Positions 1-7,901 are shown, numbered from the stretch's first letter. The stretch is DNA of 18,808 bases from JASHVB01 sp036489395 (GCA_036489395.1 DASXFW010000349.1:1-18808); one strand, 5' to 3'. Numbers and translations: made by a program. The notes: generated by a model not told the origin, from the sequence alone.

Positions 1-37
1 CGCAGATGGCCTGTTCAAGCCCGGCCATGACGAGGGG
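1..37. repeat. Partial palindromic repeat (right arm), cut by window edge
   Basis: This stretch matches the right arm of the complete palindromic element that follows at 51-167. The shared core is gatggcc..gttcaagcccggccatgacgagg. Only the right arm is seen, because the window starts here. It indicates two copies of the element in tandem downstream of the ABC ATPase gene. Confidence 0.6.
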
Positions 38-50
38 GTGGGGGGCGCCA

Positions 51-167
51 CCCCGTCATGGCCGGGTTTGACCCGGCCATCTACGCACACTGATCGGGCA
101 CGCTCGGTGCGACTGCGGCCCGATCGGCGTTGCGCAGATGGCCGGTTCAAGCCCGGCCATGACGAGG
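51..167. repeat. Palindromic intergenic repeat, family 1
   Basis: The left arm (51-98, starting ccccgtcatggccggg) and right arm (119-167, ending cggccatgacgagg) are imperfect reverse complements of about 48 bases. Each arm also contains its own short palindrome, ggccgggtttgacccggcc. The same family occurs at 1813-1928 and, cut short, at 18615-18667. Translated, such copies give spurious peptides like AGLDPAIYAR, which are often mis-annotated at gene ends. The element lies just downstream of the ABC ATPase stop codon and could act as an mRNA 3'-end structure. No transposase is present, so it is MITE- or REP-like. Confidence 0.8.
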
Positions 168-217
168 TGGCGGGGGCAGGTGTCGCCCCAGGCACCGCCG
201 CCCAACAGCGCGCCGCC

Positions 218-1798
218 TCAAGCATGGACCGGCGCCCCCTCCGCCGCTACCGGCGCATCAACCGGCGATGGATGCGCCGCCGCACCTCCGCCCATCAGCC
301 GGCCGATCGACTCGATCGTCGCCTCGCGTGTCGGGACCGGCGCGGAAATCCGCCCGCCGGCGATCACCGCGATGCGGTCGGCCAGGACGAAGATCTCGTC
401 CAGGTCCTGCGAGATGATCATGACAGCGGTGCCCTGCTGCGCCAGCGCCATCACCGCCTCGTGGATCGCCAGCGCGGCGCCGGCATCGACGCCCCAGGTC
501 GGCTGGTTGATCACCAGCACGCTGGGGTCCTGCAACACCTCGCGCCCCACCAGGAACTTTTGCAGGTTGCCGCCGGACAGGGAGCGCGCCTGCGCCTTCG
601 GCCCCGTGGTGCGCACGTCGAAGCGGTGGATGATGTCCGCCGCCACCTTGTGCGTGCGCTTTTCCTGGATCAGGCCGAAGCGCACCAGCGCGTGCGCCAC
701 GAAGCCTGACAGGAAGGCGTTCTCCGCCAAGGTCATCGTGGTGACGGCGCCGTGGCCGTTGCGTTCCTCCGGCACGAAGCAGCCGCGCAGGCGGCGGCGC
801 TCGGACGGGCCCAGCAGGCCGGCTGGTGTGCCGTCGATCAGGACGTTCTCCGGATGGCCGGCGAGGATTTCGCCGGACAGCGCGTCCATCAGCTCGTTCT
901 GGCCGTTGCCGGCGATGCCGGCGATGCCGAGGATTTCCCCGCCGGCGATCGACAGCGACACGTCGTGCAGATCGGTACCGAAATGATGCGGCGAGCGCAC
1001 GGTCAGCTTGTTCAGCACCAGCCGCGGTTTCGCCGCGCCTGCCGTCGCCGGGCGCGGCGTCGGCTCGGGCAGGTCGGCGGCGATCATGATCTCCGCCAGT
1101 TCCTTCACCGACTTTTCCGCCGGCACCACCTGCGCCACGTTGCGGCCGAGCCGCATGATGGTGGCGGCAGAGCACAGCGCGCGGACTTCCTCCAGCTTGT
1201 GGCTGATGTAGAGGATGGAGCACCCCTCGGCGGCCAGGCGGCGCAGGGTGACGAACAGCTTTTGCACCTCGGAGGGGGTCAGGACGGAGGTGGGTTCGTC
1301 CATGATCAGCAGCTTGGGGTTCTGCAGCAGGCAGCGGACGATTTCGATGCGCTGGCGCTCGCCGACCGAGAGGTCGTGCACCACGCGATCGGGGTCGAGC
1401 GGCAGGCCGTATTCGGTGGAGACCCTGATGATGCGGTCGCGCAGGCCGACGCGTTCGAGGGCGCTGCCGAGGCCGAGGGCGATGTTCTCGCTGACTGTCA
1501 GAGCCTCGAACAAGGAGAAATGCTGGAACACCATGCCGATGCCCAGGCGCTGCGCGTGGCCGGGGTTCTGCACGGCGACCTTCCGGCCTTCCCAGACCAT
1601 CTCGCCGGCGTCGGGCTTCACCACGCCGTAGATCGTCTTCACCAGCGTGCTCTTGCCGGCGCCGTTCTCGCCGAGCAGGGCGTGGATCTGGTTGCGTTGC
1701 ACGGTGAGGGAGACGTGGTCGTTGGCCAGGCAGCCCGGGTACTGCTTGGTCATGCCGGTCATGGAGAGCAACGGTCCGGGGGAGGTGGGGTTGGTCAT
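218..1798 (-). CDS. BMP-type purine/nucleoside ABC transporter, ATP-binding protein (two ABC domains)
   Basis: 526-residue fused ATPase of the sugar/nucleoside ABC importer group (YufO/NupA-like, COG3845). It would power import by membrane permeases fed by BMP-family binding proteins. Domain 1 has Walker A GENGAGKS (43-50), Q-loop FQHF (about 92), signature LSVGERQ (143-149) and Walker B LLIMDEPT (163-170). Domain 2 has the degenerate Walker A of this family (GIAGNGQNEL), signature LSGGNLQK and INQPT in place of the usual DEPT, so only one site looks fully canonical. The frame stays open to an ATG at 1921, but those 41 codons lie in a palindromic repeat. The ATG at 1798 begins MTNPTSPG just before the conserved domain and is preferred, although no clear Shine-Dalgarno precedes it; 1762 is an alternative. 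It follows the BMP gene on the same strand, 157 bases apart. No permease gene adjoins it in the window. Confidence 0.9.
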   Translation of the reverse strand: MTNPTSPGPLLSMTGMTKQYPGCLANDHVSLTVQRNQIHALLGENGAGKSTLVKTIYGVVKPDAGEMVWEGRKVAVQNPGHAQRLGIGMVFQHFSLFEALTVSENIALGLGSALERVGLRDRIIRVSTEYGLPLDPDRVVHDLSVGERQRIEIVRCLLQNPKLLIMDEPTSVLTPSEVQKLFVTLRRLAAEGCSILYISHKLEEVRALCSAATIMRLGRNVAQVVPAEKSVKELAEIMIAADLPEPTPRPATAGAAKPRLVLNKLTVRSPHHFGTDLHDVSLSIAGGEILGIAGIAGNGQNELMDALSGEILAGHPENVLIDGTPAGLLGPSERRRLRGCFVPEERNGHGAVTTMTLAENAFLSGFVAHALVRFGLIQEKRTHKVAADIIHRFDVRTTGPKAQARSLSGGNLQKFLVGREVLQDPSVLVINQPTWGVDAGAALAIHEAVMALAQQGTAVMIISQDLDEIFVLADRIAVIAGGRISAPVPTREATIESIGRLMGGGAAAHPSPVDAPVAAEGAPVHA

Positions 1799-1812
1799 GC
1801 GCGACACGCTAA

Positions 1813-1928
1813 CCCCGTCACGGCCGGGCTTGACCCGGCCATCTTCCCCCCGGCGATCGGGTGCGGAGCGGTATCGTGTCCCGATCGACCGTGCGTAGAT
1901 GGCCGGGTCAAGCCCGGCCATGACGAGG
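1813..1928. repeat. Palindromic intergenic repeat, family 1, between BMP and ATPase genes
   Basis: The left arm (1813-1861) and right arm (1880-1928) form an imperfect palindrome of the same family as 51-167. They share ccccgtca.ggccgggcttgacc and its complement. The element fills most of the 157-base gap between the binding-protein stop (1956) and the ATPase start (1798). It ends only 15 bases before the ATPase ATG, which may explain the missing Shine-Dalgarno there. It could make ATPase expression lower than that of the binding protein. Confidence 0.85.
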
Positions 1929-1955
1929 GCTGCGCGGCCGCTCCGATGGAAACCA

Positions 1956-3038
1956 TCAGGTCAGCTTGCCCTCGATCCCCTCGACCAGCCACTGCATCTG
2001 GTTCAGCGCCATGTCGTCCATCACCACCCCGGCGGGGATTTTCACCGCGCCGGTCTGGTCCTTCAGCGGGCCGACGAAGACCTTGTTCTTGCCCGCGGTG
2101 ATATCCGCGACCGTCTGCGTCGCCAGCGCCTTGACGTCGTCCGGCATGTTCTCGAACGGCGACATCGCCAGCATGCCTTCCTTGAAGCCGCCCCAGGTAT
2201 CGGTGCTCTTCCAGGTGCCGTCCATCACGTCGCCGATGCGCTTGATGTAGTACGGGCCCCACACGTCGGTGCTTGCGGTCAGCTCCGTATTGGGCGCGAA
2301 TTTCGACATGTCGGTGGATTGGCCGAACGCCTTCACGCCGCGGCTGGCGGCGGCCTGCAACGGAGCAGGCGAGTCGGTGTGCTGGGTCAGGATGTCGCAG
2401 CCCTGGTCGATCAGCGCCTTTGCCGCCTCGCCTTCCTTCGGCGGGTCGTACCATGAATTGATCAACACGAATTTCAGGCGCGCCTTCGGATTGATCGACT
2501 GCATGCCCAGCATGAAGGCGTTCAGCCCCTGCACCACCTCCGGCACCGGCACGGAGCCGACGTAGCCGGCCAGGCCCGCCTTGCTCAGCTTGCCGGCGAT
2601 GACGCCCTGCACATAGCGCGCCTGGTAGAAGCGGATGTTGTAGGTGGAGACGTTGGGCGCGCGCTTGTACCCCGTGGCATGCTCATAGAACACGCCCTTG
2701 TGCCGCTTCGCCGAGTTGAGCACGTAGTTCATGTAGCCGAACGACGTGGCGAAGATCAGCTTGTAGCTCTGGTTGGCGAGATCGTTCAGCACCTTCTCTG
2801 AGTCCGGGCCTTCCGGCACGTTCTCCACGTAGGTGGTCTGTATCTTGTCGCCGAAATGCGCCACCGCGGCCTTGCGCGCGATGTCATGCTGATAGGTCCA
2901 GCCGAAATCGCCCACCGGTCCGAGGTAGATGAAACCCACCTTCAGCGGTCCCGCCGCGTGTGCCGGCCGGATGATCGCCGGCGCGGCGGATGCGAGAGCG
3001 CCGGCACCGATGAGGCGGGTAAAGTCGCGTCTTAGCAT
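1956..3038 (-). CDS. BMP/PnrA-family purine or nucleoside substrate-binding protein (ABC importer)
   Basis: 360-residue periplasmic binding protein of the BMP (basic membrane protein, PnrA-like) family, COG1744. These proteins bind nucleosides, nucleobases or related ligands for ABC import. The N-terminus MLRRDFTRLIGAGALASAA with an AHA-A cleavage site looks like a Tat signal (twin Arg, RRDF). Mature-domain hallmarks are VGFIYLGPVGDFGWTYQHD, FATSFGYMNY, VQGVIAGKLSKAGLAGYVG and a C-terminal QWLVEGIEGKLT. The frame is open to 3221, but the ATG at 3038 has GGAG seven bases upstream and begins the signal peptide, so it is chosen. It lies 88 bases downstream of the second deaminase and is followed by a palindromic repeat and the ATPase. 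The purine-gene setting points to a purine base or nucleoside, but the ligand cannot be read from the sequence. Confidence 0.9.
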   Translation of the reverse strand: MLRRDFTRLIGAGALASAAPAIIRPAHAAGPLKVGFIYLGPVGDFGWTYQHDIARKAAVAHFGDKIQTTYVENVPEGPDSEKVLNDLANQSYKLIFATSFGYMNYVLNSAKRHKGVFYEHATGYKRAPNVSTYNIRFYQARYVQGVIAGKLSKAGLAGYVGSVPVPEVVQGLNAFMLGMQSINPKARLKFVLINSWYDPPKEGEAAKALIDQGCDILTQHTDSPAPLQAAASRGVKAFGQSTDMSKFAPNTELTASTDVWGPYYIKRIGDVMDGTWKSTDTWGGFKEGMLAMSPFENMPDDVKALATQTVADITAGKNKVFVGPLKDQTGAVKIPAGVVMDDMALNQMQWLVEGIEGKLT

Positions 3039-3126
3039 GCTGAACTCCGTCGATCTGGTAAGCGAGCGAGTGTGCGGCCATGATTGCGCGAAGCAAACGG
3101 CATGCCATGCGGATGCAGGGTGTGGT

Positions 3127-3612
3127 TCATCGCCAGAATCCCTCGTGCACGGCACGCGATTCGTCTTCCAGGAGCGGGCCCGCCACTTCGATGCGGCGCT
3201 GCCCGGCGGACAGCACGACACGGCAGGGCAGGTCCATCGTCAGGTTCTCCGGATGCGGGCCGATCAGTGCGCCGAGATTTTGCTCCGACAATCCGTACAC
3301 CACGCGGCCGATGCCCGCCCAATAGGCGGAACCGGCACACATCGCACACGGCTCGGCGCTCGCATACATCGTGCAGCCGGCCAGGAAGTCCGCGGAATAC
3401 GTCCTGCTCGCCTCGGTCATCAGCACGCGCTCGGCGTGCGCGGTGCGATCGCCGGCATCGCCATGCGCGTTGCCGGCCTGCAGCAGGACCGCGCCATCCG
3501 GGCCGACAAGGATCGCGCCGAACGGATGATTGCCCGCGGCGCGCGCTGCCCGCGCGATATCGATCGCCAGGCGCAGGTAGTGCTCGTCCGGCAACGGCGG
3601 CGCGGCGGTCAA
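3127..3612 (-). CDS. CDA-fold nucleobase/nucleoside deaminase, second paralogue (zinc hydrolase)
   Basis: 161-residue member of the cytidine/deoxycytidylate deaminase superfamily. Zinc motif one is TAHAE (His59, Glu61 as proton shuttle) and motif two is PCAMC (Cys89, Cys92). It is homologous to the guanine deaminase encoded just upstream but clearly divergent: it has SAEPC instead of SCEPC, and lacks the GuaD C-terminal Tyr tail, ending VHEGFWR. There is no ATG at the expected N-terminus. A TTG at 3612 overlaps the guaD stop as TTGA, and AAGGTGG lies four bases upstream, so translation is probably coupled to guaD. It could deaminate another base (adenine, isoguanine, cytosine or an 8-oxopurine) or be a second guanine deaminase. 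The family call is strong; the substrate is unknown. Confidence 0.85.
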   Translation of the reverse strand: MTAAPPLPDEHYLRLAIDIARAARAAGNHPFGAILVGPDGAVLLQAGNAHGDAGDRTAHAERVLMTEASRTYSADFLAGCTMYASAEPCAMCAGSAYWAGIGRVVYGLSEQNLGALIGPHPENLTMDLPCRVVLSAGQRRIEVAGPLLEDESRAVHEGFWR

Positions 3613-4079
3613 TATGCCACCTTGTCGGGTTTTTGCTGCCATTCGGCGAAGGCGGCGAAGCCTTCCTCCGGCAGCAGGCGCAAGGTCGGGATCGCGCGCT
3701 GGTCCAGCGGCAACGGGATTTCGTGATAGAGGAAATCGTCGCGAAAGCCGATCGCCGCCGCGTCGTTGCGATCGTTGGCGTAATAAATGCGGCCCAGCCG
3801 CGCCCAGTAGATCGCGCTGAGGCACATCGGGCAGGGTTCGCAGCTCGTGTATATTTCGCATCCGGTCAGATCGAATACGCCGAGTGCGCGGCAGGCGCGG
3901 CGGATGGCGACGATCTCGGCATGCGCGGTGGGATCGTTCTCCGAGGTGACCTGGTTGAAGCCCTCGGCGATGATGCGCCCGCCCTGCACGATCACCGCGC
4001 CGAACGGGCCGCCCTGGCCGCTGCGCATCATCTCCAGCGACAGCGCGATGGCGCGACGCATATGGGATTCGGCGGTCAT
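3609..4079 (-). CDS. guaD: Guanine deaminase, CDA-fold type
   Basis: 156-residue zinc enzyme that deaminates guanine to xanthine and feeds xanthine dehydrogenase. It has the same length and same architecture as Bacillus subtilis GuaD: GGPFGAVIV near residue 23, NDPTAHAEIVAIR with His53 and Glu55, SCEPCPMCLSAIYWAR with Cys83 and Cys86, and a C-terminal KVAY whose last Tyr matches the family's active-site tail. The ATG at 4079 overlaps the xdhC stop codon (ATGA), so translation is probably coupled. The next deaminase overlaps its own stop by TTGA. The position between xdhC and a transporter fits a guanine-to-urate route. The CDA-fold GuaD is unrelated to the amidohydrolase-fold guanine deaminases of E. 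coli. Confidence 0.93.
   Translation of the reverse strand: MTAESHMRRAIALSLEMMRSGQGGPFGAVIVQGGRIIAEGFNQVTSENDPTAHAEIVAIRRACRALGVFDLTGCEIYTSCEPCPMCLSAIYWARLGRIYYANDRNDAAAIGFRDDFLYHEIPLPLDQRAIPTLRLLPEEGFAAFAEWQQKPDKVAY
3617..3623 (-). promoter_or_regulatory. Shine-Dalgarno that fixes the TTG start of the second deaminase
   Basis: On the minus strand AAGGTGG stands four bases before TTG (3612-3610), which overlaps the guaD stop codon TGA (3611-3609). No ATG or GTG start fits the conserved N-terminus. This site therefore supports the non-canonical start and coupling to guaD. Confidence 0.55.
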
Positions 4080-5185
4080 TTGGATGCGGCCGTGGCGAGG
4101 CGGCAGGCGTCGCAGGCTGATACCGCCTCACTGTCATTGCGAGTTGGCCACCGGTCTTCGGCCGACCCGCGACTGGATGAAACGACGTCGACGGCCTGAC
4201 GTCGGTTCCCCCCTCCCCTTGAGGGAGGGGCTGGGGGAGGGGTGCGTACATCAGCGGTCGGTGGATGTACGCACCCCTCCCCCAACCCCTCCCTCAAGGG
4301 GAGGGGGGAACCTTGTTTCTTGTTAGGCGCGTAGCGCCGAAGCAATCCCCCGGGAGATTGCTTCGGCAAAGCTGCCTCGCAATGACAGGGAGGCGCAGGT
4401 TTCCGGTCCTCGCGATGACCGGCCGCCCCCGCGAATTGCAGCACCTGCGCAGCGACCGAGATCGCGATCTCGGCCGGCAGTTTCCCGCCGACGCCCGGCA
4501 GGCCGATCGGACAGATCAGCCGTTCGATCGCGTCCGCGCCGAGCCCGATCGCCGCGAACCGGCGCACGAAGCGCGCGCGCTTGGTGGCCGATCCGATCAA
4601 CCCGACCGCCGCAAGATCGTCACGTGCCAGCGCCGCCGCGGTGATCGCGAAGTCGATCTGGTGGTCGTGCGTCATCACCAGCACGAACGTGCCCGCCGGC
4701 AGGTGCGCCACGTGGTCCGCTGGATTCGCAACGATCATCGTCGCGACATTGGCCGGGCGATCTGCCGGAAAAGTATCCGGCCGCGAATCGATCCAGGTGA
4801 CGCGCAGCGGCAATTCGTGCAGCACGCGAACCAGGGCGCGGCCGACATGGCCGGCGCCGAACACCGCGACGTGCAGGCGGGCGGGGCGGATCGGCTCGAA
4901 CAAGACCGTGACGTGGCCGCCGCAGCACTGCCCCAATGCGGGTCCCAGCGGGAAGTCGCGCGTTACCGGGCCGCGCGCGTCGTCCAGCAGGTCCCGCGCG
5001 GCGTCGATGCAGACGAATTCCAGATTGCCGCCACCGATGGTGGAGAATACCGCATCGCGCGCGACGACCATCTTGCAGCCGGCCTCGCGCGGGGTGGAGC
5101 CGCGGGCGGAGAGCACGGTCACGAGTACGGCGGGTTCGCCGGCGTGGTCGAGCACGTGCAGGGCGCGCAGCCATTCCTGTGTCAT
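4076..5185 (-). CDS. xdhC: Xanthine dehydrogenase accessory protein XdhC, C-terminus extended by repeats
   Basis: XdhC binds molybdenum cofactor, promotes its sulfuration and delivers it to XdhB. Residues 1-260 are a normal XdhC: N-terminal VTVLSARGSTPREAGCKMVV, FSTIGGGNLE (about 47-56), GQCCGGHV with the conserved Cys pair (about 85-92), a Rossmann motif VAVFGAGHVGRALV (107-120), VGLIGSATKRARF (about 194-206) and ICPIGLPGVGGKLPAEIAISVAAQVLQ ending near 250. Residues about 266-352 are encoded by a nested palindromic element (4131-4388) that stays open in frame. The last 17 residues then run to a TGA overlapping the guaD ATG. Without the 86 element codons the protein would be 283 residues, a normal length. 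The ATG at 5185 has only a weak Shine-Dalgarno. A repeat-bearing 385-base gap separates it from xdhB. Confidence 0.9.
   Translation of the reverse strand: MTQEWLRALHVLDHAGEPAVLVTVLSARGSTPREAGCKMVVARDAVFSTIGGGNLEFVCIDAARDLLDDARGPVTRDFPLGPALGQCCGGHVTVLFEPIRPARLHVAVFGAGHVGRALVRVLHELPLRVTWIDSRPDTFPADRPANVATMIVANPADHVAHLPAGTFVLVMTHDHQIDFAITAAALARDDLAAVGLIGSATKRARFVRRFAAIGLGADAIERLICPIGLPGVGGKLPAEIAISVAAQVLQFAGAAGHREDRKPAPPCHCEAALPKQSPGGLLRRYAPNKKQGSPLPLREGLGEGCVHPPTADVRTPPPAPPSRGGGNRRQAVDVVSSSRGSAEDRWPTRNDSEAVSACDACRLATAASK
4131..4388. repeat. Nested palindromic element (family 2 interrupted by family 3) inside xdhC
   Basis: Perfect 13-base terminal inverted repeats, ctgtcattgcgag (4131-4143) and ctcgcaatgacag (4376-4388), bound a 258-base element. 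The same termini bound the repeat at 12329-12446. A second, different palindrome (4204-4312) sits inside, so one element seems to have inserted into another. The 258 bases equal exactly 86 codons and add no stop to xdhC. No obvious target-site duplication was found by eye. Confidence 0.8.
4204..4312. repeat. Near-perfect 49-base inverted repeat, family 3
   Basis: Arms 4204-4252 and 4264-4312 are reverse complements over 49 bases with one mismatch, around an 11-base loop. The arms begin ggttcccccctccccttgag and end gtgcgtacatc. The RNA would fold into a very stable hairpin within xdhC mRNA just before the coupled guaD start. In translation it gives the SPLPLREGLGEG-type peptide often seen in spurious gene ends. 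Confidence 0.9.
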
Positions 5186-5333
5186 GCGCGGCGATCCGAT
5201 GTGCGGCGGACGACACGGGTTGGCCCGGCCTTATGGCGGCCGAAGGCGTGCCATCGACGACTTTGCCGCAGGCGGGAAGCAATGCTGCCGCGGTGAAATT
5301 CCTTGCGGAGCGCGCGGGTCCGGGAGTCAGAGA

Positions 5334-5500
5334 AGCAAGCAAGAATTGTTAACCGCAGATGCACGCAGATGCACGCGGATGGTCCGAGCGAGACGCAGGG
5401 ACTGGATGTCCTCCACGGCATGTTTGCGCACGCGCGTGGCACAGGCACGGTGCATCTGCGTGCATCTGCGTGCATCTGCGGCAAATAATTCTTGTTTGCT
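5334..5500. repeat. Palindromic repeat, family 4, in the xdhB-xdhC gap
   Basis: The left arm (5334-5378) and right arm (5456-5500) are reverse complements over about 45 bases with a few mismatches. Each contains tandem 10-base units (gcagatgcac or its complement tgcatctgcg, two to three copies) next to an AT-rich end with aagaatt/aattcttg. The element takes up much of the 385-base gap between xdhB (stop 5571) and xdhC (start 5185). The remaining gap sequence (5186-5333 and 5501-5570) shows no convincing gene. Confidence 0.8.
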
Positions 5501-5570
5501 TTGTTTGCACCCGCACGAAAGCTGTTGCCCGGGAGAAGCGCCCGTCTCCGCCGATGTGACGGCGCGCCCA

Positions 5571-7901
5571 TCACTCGGCCGCCTTCGCGGTTGGCATTGC
5601 GGCTACGGCGCGGCGCTGCGCCACGGCCAGCAGCACATGTTCTGGCGTCGCCGGCGCATCGAGGTGCAGCGGACCGTCCCCGGTTGCCGCGATCGCGTCC
5701 TTCAGTGCGTGGAACACGGAAATTCCCAGCATCAGCGGCGGCTCGCCGACTGCTTTGGAACGCCAGATCGCATCCTCGGCGTTTCGCCCCGCGCGGTAGA
5801 TCGCCACGTTGAATGCGGCGGGCACGTCGCCGGCGGCGGGAATTTTGTAAGTGGATGGCGCGTGAGTGCGCAGACGGCCGGCGGCGTCCCACCACAGTTC
5901 CTCGCTGGTCAGCCAGCCCATGCCTTGCACGAAGCCGCCCTCGATCTGTCCCAGGTCCAGCGCCGGATTCAGCGAGGCGCCGCAATCGTGCAGGATGTCC
6001 ACGCGTTGCAGCCGGTATTCGCCGGTGAGGGTGTCGATCTCCACCTCCGACACCGCCGCGCCGTAGGCGAAATAATAGAACGGCCGGCCACGCAGCGTCT
6101 TGCTGTCGTAGTGGATCTTCGGCGTGCGGTAATAGCCGGTGGAGGACAGCGACACGCGCGAGCGGTGCGTCAGCTTCGCAGCCTCGGCGAAGGTCATTTC
6201 CTCGCCGCCGCCGCGCACCATGCCATCGGCAAATACCAGAGCATCGGCGGGCACGCCGAACGCCTCGGCGACGATTTCGGCCATGCGGGCGCGGATCGCC
6301 GCCGCCGCCGCCTGCGCCGCCTTGCCGTTGATGTCGCTGCCGGACGATGCCGCGGTGGGCGAGGTGTTCGGCACCTTCGCCGTGCTGGTGGATGTGATCT
6401 TCACGCGGTGCAGCGGAATGCCGAACTCGGCAGCGACCACCTGCGCCACTTTGGTATAGAGCCCCTGCCCCATCTCGGTGCCGCCGTGGTTCAACATCAC
6501 GCTGCCGTCGGTATAGACATGCACCAGCGCGCCGGCCTGGTTCATCTGCGTCAGCGTGAAGGAGATGCCGAACTTCACCGGAGTCAGCGCCAGGCCGCGC
6601 TTGATCCAGTGGTTCTGCGCGTTGAACGCCGCCACCTCCGCGCGCCGCGCCACGTAATCCGCCTGCGCCGCAAGCTCGGCGACCAGCTCGGGGATGATGT
6701 TGTCTTCCACCACCATGTCGTACGGCGTGACGTTGCGGTCGCTCGTGCCGTAGAAATTGCGCTGCCGCACGGTCAGCGGATCGAGCGACAGATGCCGCGC
6801 GATCTCGTCGATCGCGTATTCGATGCCCATCATGCCCTGCGGCCCGCCGAAGCCGCGGAACGCGGTGTTGGACACGGTGTGCGTCTTGCAGCGGTAGGAA
6901 ACGATCCGCGCGTTATCCAGGTAATAGCAGTTGTCCGCATGGAACATCGCACGATCGGCGATCGCGGCGGACAGGTCCGGCGAAAATCCGCAATGCGCCG
7001 CCTGCATGAACTCGATGCCGAGGATGCGGCCCTCGGCGTCGAACCCCACGTCGTAGTCGATGCGGAAACCGTGCCGCTTGCCGGTCAGCACCATGTCGTC
7101 ATCGCGATCGAGCCGCAGCTTGACCGGCCGCTTGGTGCGTTGCGCCAGCAATGCGGCGACCACCGCGATCTGCGAGGCCTGCGATTCCTTGCCGCCGAAC
7201 GCGCCGCCCATGCGCCGCGTCTCGCACACCACCGAGTGGTCCGACAGCTTCAGCGAGCGGGCCACCAGATGCTGCACCTCCGTCGGATGCTGGGTGGAGC
7301 TGAGCACGTGCATGTCGCCGTCCTCGCCAGGAATGGCCATGGCGACCTGGCCTTCCAGGTAGAAGTGCTCCTGGCCGCCGATGTCCATCCGGCCGCTCAG
7401 CCGGTGCGGCGCGCGAGCAAGGGCCATTGCCGCGTCGCCGCGCGTCATCACCTGCGTCGGCAGCACGAAACTCTGGTGTTCCAGCGCGGCATCGACGGTC
7501 AGCACCGGCGGCAACGTTTCGCATTCGACCACCGCACACATCGCCGCCCGCCGCGCGAGCGCGATGCTGTCGGCGGCGACGGCAAACAGCGATTGGCCGC
7601 AATATTCGATGAGCCCGTCGGCGAAGATCGGATCGCCGGGGAAAGCGGGACCGACGTCGTTGACGCCAGGTACGTCGGCTGCCGTCATCACCGCGGCCAC
7701 GCCGGGCATCGCGCCAACCGCCGATACGTCCAGCCTGACGATGCGGGCGTGCGCGTGTTCTGACAGCCGGATATAGGCGTGCAGCAGGCCGGGCGGCTCC
7801 GGCATGTCGTCGATATACAGCGCCTCGCCGCTGACGTGCTTCGCCGCGCTGTCGTGCGCGATGAGGTCGCCGATCGGCGACGGACGGTCGATCGCGTTCA
7901 T
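5571..7901 (-). CDS. xdhB: Xanthine dehydrogenase, molybdenum-binding large subunit
   Basis: 776-residue catalytic subunit that hydroxylates hypoxanthine and xanthine to urate at a molybdopterin centre, in a complex with XdhA. The N-terminal aldehyde oxidase/xanthine dehydrogenase a/b hammerhead region (KHVSGEALYIDDMPEP) leads to the Mo domain. Visible active-site motifs are GGAFGGKES (Glu239, substrate-binding Glu), FRGFGGPQGM (Arg349, substrate orientation) and VGEPP (Glu720, the catalytic base). All three positions expected of a purine-specific enzyme, as in the Rhodobacter capsulatus protein, are present, which favours xanthine dehydrogenase over an aldehyde oxidase. The length matches the family. 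The ATG at 7901 overlaps the xdhA stop codon as ATGA, so translation is probably coupled. A longer frame upstream lies inside xdhA and is not used. Confidence 0.95.
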   Translation of the reverse strand: MNAIDRPSPIGDLIAHDSAAKHVSGEALYIDDMPEPPGLLHAYIRLSEHAHARIVRLDVSAVGAMPGVAAVMTAADVPGVNDVGPAFPGDPIFADGLIEYCGQSLFAVAADSIALARRAAMCAVVECETLPPVLTVDAALEHQSFVLPTQVMTRGDAAMALARAPHRLSGRMDIGGQEHFYLEGQVAMAIPGEDGDMHVLSSTQHPTEVQHLVARSLKLSDHSVVCETRRMGGAFGGKESQASQIAVVAALLAQRTKRPVKLRLDRDDDMVLTGKRHGFRIDYDVGFDAEGRILGIEFMQAAHCGFSPDLSAAIADRAMFHADNCYYLDNARIVSYRCKTHTVSNTAFRGFGGPQGMMGIEYAIDEIARHLSLDPLTVRQRNFYGTSDRNVTPYDMVVEDNIIPELVAELAAQADYVARRAEVAAFNAQNHWIKRGLALTPVKFGISFTLTQMNQAGALVHVYTDGSVMLNHGGTEMGQGLYTKVAQVVAAEFGIPLHRVKITSTSTAKVPNTSPTAASSGSDINGKAAQAAAAAIRARMAEIVAEAFGVPADALVFADGMVRGGGEEMTFAEAAKLTHRSRVSLSSTGYYRTPKIHYDSKTLRGRPFYYFAYGAAVSEVEIDTLTGEYRLQRVDILHDCGASLNPALDLGQIEGGFVQGMGWLTSEELWWDAAGRLRTHAPSTYKIPAAGDVPAAFNVAIYRAGRNAEDAIWRSKAVGEPPLMLGISVFHALKDAIAATGDGPLHLDAPATPEHVLLAVAQRRAVAAMPTAKAAE

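Noticed and set aside
38..986. Open frames on the plus strand across the left-end repeat and ABC ATPase gene
   Set aside because: They read through palindromic repeats and the antisense of the ATPase and contain no protein features.
1799..1921. Upstream extension of the ABC ATPase by 41 codons
   Set aside because: The added codons lie within a family-1 repeat (translation AGLDPAIYAR) and precede the natural N-terminus.
5349..5485. Tandem 10-base units (tgcatctgcg) that might suggest a CRISPR array
   Set aside because: The units are too short, have no spacers, and appear in opposite orientation in two arms of one palindrome, as expected for an interspersed repeat.
4581..7763. A 1060-codon open frame on the plus strand opposite xdhB and xdhC
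   Set aside because: It is antisense to genes with full family motifs and its translation is rich in Arg, His and Ala without domains. It arises from GC-rich codon bias.
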